In this document: one piece after another, positions 6,950-10,747 of the stretch | Layout: each line of letters begins with the position of its first letter | Numbering within the stretch: position 1 is the first letter of the stretch | NCBI GenBank assembly: GCA_021796055.1 | Contig: JAJYOS010000134.1 | Location: 1 to 10,747, forward strand | DNA: 10,747 nucleotides | Direction of reading: 5' to 3' | Origin: Bacteroidota bacterium | GTDB lineage: Bacteria; Bacteroidota; Kryptoniia; Kryptoniales; JAKASW01 | Made by a program: the position numbers and the translations under genes | The notes under the pieces: generated by a model | Told to the model about the DNA's origin: nothing | Seen by the model: only the letters and a program-made list of their open reading frames with translations | Database searches by the model: none

Positions 6950-7111
6950 ATGGACTCCCTTTATAACTTCCTGAATGATCATTCCCTTTATGTCGTGCTT
7001 GCTATCGTTTTAGTGATTTGGCTGGGAATCTTTATCTATTTATATCGTTTAGATAAGAAGGTGAGCAAGCTCTATGAGAAGAATGAAGCTGAAAAGGAGA
7101 ACTTGAGATGA
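6950..7111 (+). CDS. ccmD: CcmD-family mini-protein (53 residues)
   Basis: This short gene begins with the ATG immediately after the ccmC stop and ends with a TGA that overlaps the ccmE ATG (ATGA, 7108-7111). A GGAG ribosome-binding site lies nine bases upstream. The product has one membrane helix (about residues 14-33, LYVVLAIVLVIWLGIFIYLY), then a basic, charged tail (RLDKKVSKLYEKN...) that could form a short coiled coil in the cytoplasm. Size, topology and position between ccmC and ccmE match CcmD, a small subunit of the CcmABCD complex needed to release heme-loaded CcmE. The LDKKV-x-L motif after the helix is what I associate with the FCB-group version of this family. Sequence conservation of CcmD is low, so the call rests mostly on context. 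Confidence 0.8.
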   Translation: MDSLYNFLNDHSLYVVLAIVLVIWLGIFIYLYRLDKKVSKLYEKNEAEKENLR

Positions 7112-7518
7112 AAGCAAAATACATAATTGCGGGGATAGTGATAGCAGCCTTTATTGTGTTCGGCGCGATCTCGTTCATGCAGAACAATATCGCGTACGTA
7201 TCCGCAAAGGCGGCCGAGCAAACTCAGCGGACCGTCCAGGTAAAAGGATCATGGGTCAAAGACATGAAGACTTACTACGATCCGAACACGAATACATTCC
7301 ACTTCTACATGATGGACGACGAAAAGACGATCATGCCCGTTGTGCTCGCCGGCGCCAAGCCGAACAATTTTGAAATCGCCAACGACGTGGTCGCCAAAGG
7401 CCGTTACGAAGACGGAGCCTTTCAGGCGAGCGAAGTTCTCACCAAGTGCCCATCGAAATATCAATCCAAGACGGGACCGCAGGCCTCCACACAAGAGGCT
7501 TCAAGCAGTTACAATTAA
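7108..7518 (+). CDS. ccmE: CcmE, heme chaperone of the C-type (CxxxY)
   Basis: CcmE binds heme covalently outside the inner membrane and passes it to CcmF. The 136-residue protein has an N-terminal anchor helix (residues 4-24), then the OB-fold beta-barrel (about 40-112) with the family segments VQVKGSWVKD, MPVVLAGAKPNNFE and VVAKGRYEDGAFQASEVLTK. In classical CcmE the heme is held by a histidine in a HxxxY motif. Here the position is Cys114 in CPSKY (CxxxY, Tyr118), so this is the cysteine variant known from some archaea, Desulfovibrio and other bacteria. A Ser/Gln-rich flexible tail follows. The start ATG overlaps the ccmD stop and is preceded by AAGGAG eight bases upstream. The family call is firm. 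The chemistry of attachment is inferred from the motif. Confidence 0.95.
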   Translation: MKAKYIIAGIVIAAFIVFGAISFMQNNIAYVSAKAAEQTQRTVQVKGSWVKDMKTYYDPNTNTFHFYMMDDEKTIMPVVLAGAKPNNFEIANDVVAKGRYEDGAFQASEVLTKCPSKYQSKTGPQASTQEASSSYN

Positions 7519-7530
7519 AGAGGGTACATA

Positions 7531-9909
7531 ATGCTGGGCCTAGCTCTTATTTATGTGGCATTCGCAGGAATGCTGACTGCCACTTTTGCATATACATATA
7601 ATTTTTTCAGCGGCAACGATAAATACCTGAAGGTAGCGAGAATCGGTTTTCACACCGGAGCTGTCTTCATCCTGTTGACAGCCGGGTATTTGATGAACCT
7701 TGTCCTCACACACCAGTTCCAGTACACTTACGTCTGGAGCTACAGCTCCTACCAACTTCACCCGCCGCTTCTGATTTCCTCGTTCTACGTCGGACAGGAA
7801 GGCAGTTTCATGCTCTGGACGATGTACACCGCCATAATCGGTCTCATCCTTATGGTATATGCGAGGAAGCACCATTACGAGTCGTCGGTGATGGGAATAT
7901 TTTCTGCAATAGCCGCATTCCTTGTTCTGATGACCATGGCTAAAAATCCATTTGAACATGTCTGGCAGACATGGCCGCAGACAGTACACAAAGGATTCAT
8001 GCCGGATGACGGCAGGGGGCTCAATCCTCTTCTCGAGAATCTCTGGATCGTGATCCACCCGCCCATTTTATTTCTCGGATTCGCCTCCACCGCCGTGCCA
8101 TTCGCCCATGCTTTCTCCGGCCTTTTGAGGAAGGACCATGATAACTGGACAAAGGTGGCTGTACCGTGGACGCTTTTTACTTCGGCTGTCCTCGGATTTG
8201 GAATCACGCTCGGCGGTTTCTGGGCGTACGAGACGTTGGGCTGGGGAGGCTTCTGGGGATGGGACCCGGTTGAAAATTCATCTTTCATTCCGTGGCTTTT
8301 CGCCGTCGCCTCAATACATACACTCCTGGTTCAGCGTCGAACGGGCGGCTTCAAGAGAGCCAACTTCATCATGGGAATGATGCCATTTCTCCTTGTTCTC
8401 TACAGCACTTTTCTCACCAGAAGCGGGGTACTCGGGGACACTTCAGTCCACAGCTTCGTCACACCCGGGATGTGGGTGTATATCCTCCTCGTAGTCTTCA
8501 TCGGGTTCTTTTCGATACTCGGTTTCGGTTTGTACATGCTGCGGGTCAAAGGAATCCCGAAGCAGAGGATCAATTACACATTCACGTCAAGGGAATTCGC
8601 GCTCTTCCTCGGCGCCTCTGCACTAGTTGTCATCGCCGGCTTCACTCTCATAGGCACAAGTGCGCCTCTCATAACGAACATCATCAAAGGGAAATCGAGC
8701 GCCATAGACACCAGCTATTATATCAAGACAAATCTTCCGCTGGCGATTTTCATGGCGGCGATGATAGGCCTCGGCCAGCTTTTCTGGTGGAAGAAATCGA
8801 ATTCGCAGACGCTACTCAGAACTATTCAATTTCCCTTCACTGCGGCCGCGATCGTCACGGCCATCGTAATTGTCGCCGGAATGCACGACATCGGCATGAT
8901 TCTTTTCTTCATCTCGAGCGCCTTCGCTCTCTTCGTAAACCTTGAAATAGCATATAAAATTGCCAAGGGGAATCCCAAGTTCCTCGGCGCTTCCCTTTCG
9001 CACATCGGCGTCGCGATCCTTTTCATCGGTATAATTGCATCGACGCACTACGACAAACATGTCACGCTCGCGCTGCCGGAAAACCAGCCCGCTCAGGCAT
9101 TCGGATACGAGCTCACCTATGTCGGTCCGCGACAGGTTGACAACGAGAAGACGGCATACGACGTGGTGGTACAGAGTGGAAAAAGCAAGTTCAATGCACC
9201 CCTCATCATGTACGCGAGTTCATACAACGACGGCGCTATCATGAGGCACCCGTATATTTTCAGCCTTGTCAACTACGATGCTTTCACCCATCCGCATCTG
9301 CTCGCTTTCATTGCCGGAAACATGCTGACCCGCGACCTCTATCTGTCGCCCCAGTCTCTTGAAGAAGAAGGCGGCAGCGGCCTGCAGACATCACAGTACG
9401 GAATCAGCGTACCCCTGACATTGAATGAGCCGGCCACAACGGGCAGATTCACTTTTACCTTCAAAGGATTTCAGGTACCCGGTAACGAGCGACAGGCAAT
9501 GATAGACGGAAAGGCTTTCCAGCTCGGCTCGATCGTCGAATTAAAGACCGCAGACGGCAAAACCGAGACCATTATGCCGACAAATCGGATTGATCCAACC
9601 GGCGCATCTCAACTGCACACTGTCCGGACGAAGGCGGGCGACCAATTCACGGTAACCGACGTTCACGTCGACGATAAGACAAAGCAGGCATCTATCGATC
9701 TTGCTTATATGCCTGCCAATAAGTCCCCCGATATCGCCCTCCTGAAGCAAGCCCAGCAACAACCTCAGGACACAAAACAAGTTCTTGTCATCGAAGCGAC
9801 CATCAAGCCGTTTATAAACCTCGTGTGGGGCGGCGTAATTATCATGGTCATCGGATTCATAATAACCTGGAGAAGGCGGCGGGAAGATCTCTTGAGGGAA
9901 TCCATCTAG
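7531..9909 (+). CDS. ccmF: CcmF, cytochrome c heme lyase subunit
   Basis: CcmF takes heme from CcmE and joins it to the CxxCH cysteines of apocytochrome c at the outer face of the inner membrane. The 792-residue protein is a polytopic membrane protein with the WWD heme-binding motif at about 238-255 (WGGFWGWDPVENSSFIPW). Conserved heme-ligand histidines are seen at His176 (IHPPILFLGF), His263 (SIHTLL), His307 (DTSVHSF) and His491 (SHIGVAIL). The GQEGSFMLW segment is near residue 88. A large periplasmic domain (about 510-758) precedes the last helix and an Arg-rich cytoplasmic end. The E. coli protein is about 647 residues, so the periplasmic domain is notably larger here. GAGGG six bases before the ATG supports the start. 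It is the last gene of the operon; no ccmG or ccmH follows. Confidence 0.97.
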   Translation: MLGLALIYVAFAGMLTATFAYTYNFFSGNDKYLKVARIGFHTGAVFILLTAGYLMNLVLTHQFQYTYVWSYSSYQLHPPLLISSFYVGQEGSFMLWTMYTAIIGLILMVYARKHHYESSVMGIFSAIAAFLVLMTMAKNPFEHVWQTWPQTVHKGFMPDDGRGLNPLLENLWIVIHPPILFLGFASTAVPFAHAFSGLLRKDHDNWTKVAVPWTLFTSAVLGFGITLGGFWAYETLGWGGFWGWDPVENSSFIPWLFAVASIHTLLVQRRTGGFKRANFIMGMMPFLLVLYSTFLTRSGVLGDTSVHSFVTPGMWVYILLVVFIGFFSILGFGLYMLRVKGIPKQRINYTFTSREFALFLGASALVVIAGFTLIGTSAPLITNIIKGKSSAIDTSYYIKTNLPLAIFMAAMIGLGQLFWWKKSNSQTLLRTIQFPFTAAAIVTAIVIVAGMHDIGMILFFISSAFALFVNLEIAYKIAKGNPKFLGASLSHIGVAILFIGIIASTHYDKHVTLALPENQPAQAFGYELTYVGPRQVDNEKTAYDVVVQSGKSKFNAPLIMYASSYNDGAIMRHPYIFSLVNYDAFTHPHLLAFIAGNMLTRDLYLSPQSLEEEGGSGLQTSQYGISVPLTLNEPATTGRFTFTFKGFQVPGNERQAMIDGKAFQLGSIVELKTADGKTETIMPTNRIDPTGASQLHTVRTKAGDQFTVTDVHVDDKTKQASIDLAYMPANKSPDIALLKQAQQQPQDTKQVLVIEATIKPFINLVWGGVIIMVIGFIITWRRRREDLLRESI

Positions 9910-9943
9910 ATTATATATATACGATCATATCCGAACAACAAAC

Positions 9944-9973
9944 TCGCCGTCCCATGCTTTCCCCGGACGGCGA
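9944..9973. terminator. Probable bidirectional terminator between ccmF and copZ
   Basis: TCGCCGTCC (9944-9952) and GGACGGCGA (9965-9973) form a perfect 9-bp GC-rich stem with a 12-base loop. On the + strand it is followed by ATCAATTTT and on the minus strand by GTTTGTTGTT. It lies 34 bases after the ccmF stop and 32 bases after the copZ stop, exactly where two convergent operons need termination. The T-tracts are interrupted, so strength is uncertain. Confidence 0.7.
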
Positions 9974-10005
9974 ATCAATTTTAAGGGCCGTATATCCCGA
10001 CTCCA

Positions 10006-10233
10006 TTAATTGGAGGAAACGAACTTGTATCCTGCTTTTTCGACCTTCGTTTTGACCTGAGCGAGATCCAAATCTTTTTTGAATTCAACCTCCACAGCAT
10101 TTCTGGTGTGGTCGGCTTTGGCCGCGCTAACCCCATCAATTTCCATGAGTGCCTTTTCGACAGTCATCTCGCAATGGTGACAGGTCATCCCTTCCACCGT
10201 CAGTGTCGTTTTCTTGGATCCGAACCTGAACAA
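10006..10233 (-). CDS. copZ: CopZ-like copper chaperone (heavy-metal-associated domain)
   Basis: This 75-residue protein is a single HMA domain. These cytosolic chaperones bind Cu(+) through a CxxC motif and hand it to the copper ATPase. The metal loop GMTCHHC carries Cys18 and Cys21 before the first helix, and the rest follows the ferredoxin-like beta-alpha-beta-beta-alpha-beta order (VEKALMEIDGV, AVEVEFK, VKTKVEKAGYKF). The two residues between the cysteines are both His, as in several copper chaperones. The start is a TTG, chosen because AAGGAG stands six bases upstream and the family begins here. It follows the partial copA gene by 38 bases on the same strand, so the two probably form one copper-homeostasis operon. 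The exact metal cannot be proven from the sequence. Confidence 0.92.
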   Translation of the reverse strand: MFRFGSKKTTLTVEGMTCHHCEMTVEKALMEIDGVSAAKADHTRNAVEVEFKKDLDLAQVKTKVEKAGYKFVSSN

Positions 10234-10239
10234 GTCAAT

Positions 10240-10245
10240 CTCCTT
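10240..10245 (-). promoter_or_regulatory. Shine-Dalgarno for the TTG start of copZ
   Basis: AAGGAG on the minus strand lies six bases before TTG 10231-10233. No in-frame ATG precedes the metal-binding loop other than the one within GMTC itself, so the TTG is the only sensible start. Confidence 0.65.
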
Positions 10246-10271
10246 CCAGTTCTTTGAGCTGCGAATTACAA

Positions 10272-10747
10272 TCAGACCTTTATTTTCTTCAACCTCAATG
10301 AGTTGCTCACTACGCTGACGGAACTGAGTGCCATAGCCACAGAAGCGATCATCGGGTTAAGCTGCCAGCCCGTAATCGGGTACAGCACGCCGGCGGCAAG
10401 CGGTATAAGGATGACATTGTAAAAGAATGCCCAGAATAGGTTTTCCTTTATCACTCTTAGTGTACGCTTTGAAAGGCTGATAGACACGGGTACAAGTCTC
10501 AGATCGTTTCTGACGAGGGTTATATCTGCCGCTTCCAGCGCTATGTCGGTCCCCGTTGCCATAGCGATGCCGAGGTCGGCCTGAGCCAACGCCGGCGCGT
10601 CGTTTATGCCGTCGCCGACAAACGCCACCAGCTCACCCGATTCCTGAAGCTCTCTGATCGTCCTGTACTTCCCGTCAGGCAGGATGTTCGCGAAATACTT
10701 GTCGATCCCGATCAGCGACGAAATATGTTTTGCAGAAGCCTCTCCGT
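10272..10747 (-). CDS. copA: Copper-exporting P1B-type ATPase, C-terminal part (5' end outside window)
   Basis: About 157 C-terminal residues of a heavy-metal P-type ATPase are present; the frame runs off the right edge of the window. It opens with the end of the P-domain (GIDKYFANILPDGKY...) and the hinge motif VGDGINDAPAL, which coordinates Mg2+. GTDIALEAADITLV follows, then the last two membrane helices. Helix 7 has the YN pair (FFYNVILIP) and helix 8 has MALSS (MxxSS), the residues that define Cu(+)-specific P1B-1 pumps. The protein would expel Cu(+) from the cytoplasm using ATP. The internal Met at 10626-10628 is not the start, because the homologous sequence continues upstream of it without a break to the window edge. 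The CopZ-like gene follows directly. Family and substrate class are well supported. Confidence 0.94.
   Translation of the reverse strand, partial: GEASAKHISSLIGIDKYFANILPDGKYRTIRELQESGELVAFVGDGINDAPALAQADLGIAMATGTDIALEAADITLVRNDLRLVPVSISLSKRTLRVIKENLFWAFFYNVILIPLAAGVLYPITGWQLNPMIASVAMALSSVSVVSNSLRLKKIKV

Noticed and set aside
8292..8945. 217-residue plus-strand frame inside ccmF
   Set aside because: It is an out-of-frame shadow of ccmF, rich in Arg, His and Ser as expected from a shifted reading of this gene.

Overview
The window reads as bacterial chromosome of roughly even base composition. It carries an ordinary set of housekeeping genes and no sign of a phage, insertion sequence, plasmid or CRISPR array. 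The best guess for origin is the Chlorobiota/Ignavibacteria side of the FCB (Bacteroidota-related) group. That rests on three things: the style of the cytochrome c maturation genes (a CcmD-family mini-protein and a CcmE with a CPSKY heme-attachment motif), a TPR gene joined to aroE, and a small GIY-YIG reading frame next to tRNA genes. This placement is inference from remembered family patterns, not a database result.

Layout. Positions 1-2215 (+): the 3' two thirds of uvrA, then an overlapping gene for an unrecognised 107-residue helical protein. Positions 2283-4626 (-): a two-gene unit in which a gene for a 12-repeat TPR protein overlaps aroE (shikimate dehydrogenase), with a plausible promoter at 4648-4676. 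Positions 4876-5118 (-): a small GIY-YIG-like gene whose catalytic residues have been lost. Positions 5242-5451 (-): two tandem serine tRNAs, anticodons GGA and CGA. Positions 5588-9909 (+): a compact cytochrome c maturation (System I) operon, ccmB-ccmC-ccmD-ccmE-ccmF, with neighbours abutting, overlapping or 12 bases apart. Positions 10006-10747 (-): a copper operon, with the 3' end of a Cu(+) P1B-type ATPase gene (copA) followed by a CopZ-like copper chaperone gene. A perfect 9-bp inverted repeat at 9944-9973 sits between the convergent ccm and cop units and probably terminates both.

How the genes work together. CcmB and CcmC are the membrane parts of the heme-handling ABC complex (the ATPase CcmA is not in the window). 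CcmD-like, CcmE and CcmF pass heme on to apocytochrome c outside the membrane. CcmE has Cys114 in a CxxxY motif in place of the classical heme-binding histidine, which marks it as the C-type variant. CopA and CopZ handle copper efflux and delivery. UvrA starts nucleotide-excision repair and AroE serves aromatic amino acid synthesis.

No wholly new system is evident. The points most worth a second look are the C-type CcmE in an operon lacking adjacent ccmA, ccmG and ccmH, the decayed GIY-YIG gene with an inverted repeat beside the tRNAs, the unknown gene overlapping uvrA, and the TPR-aroE overlap.
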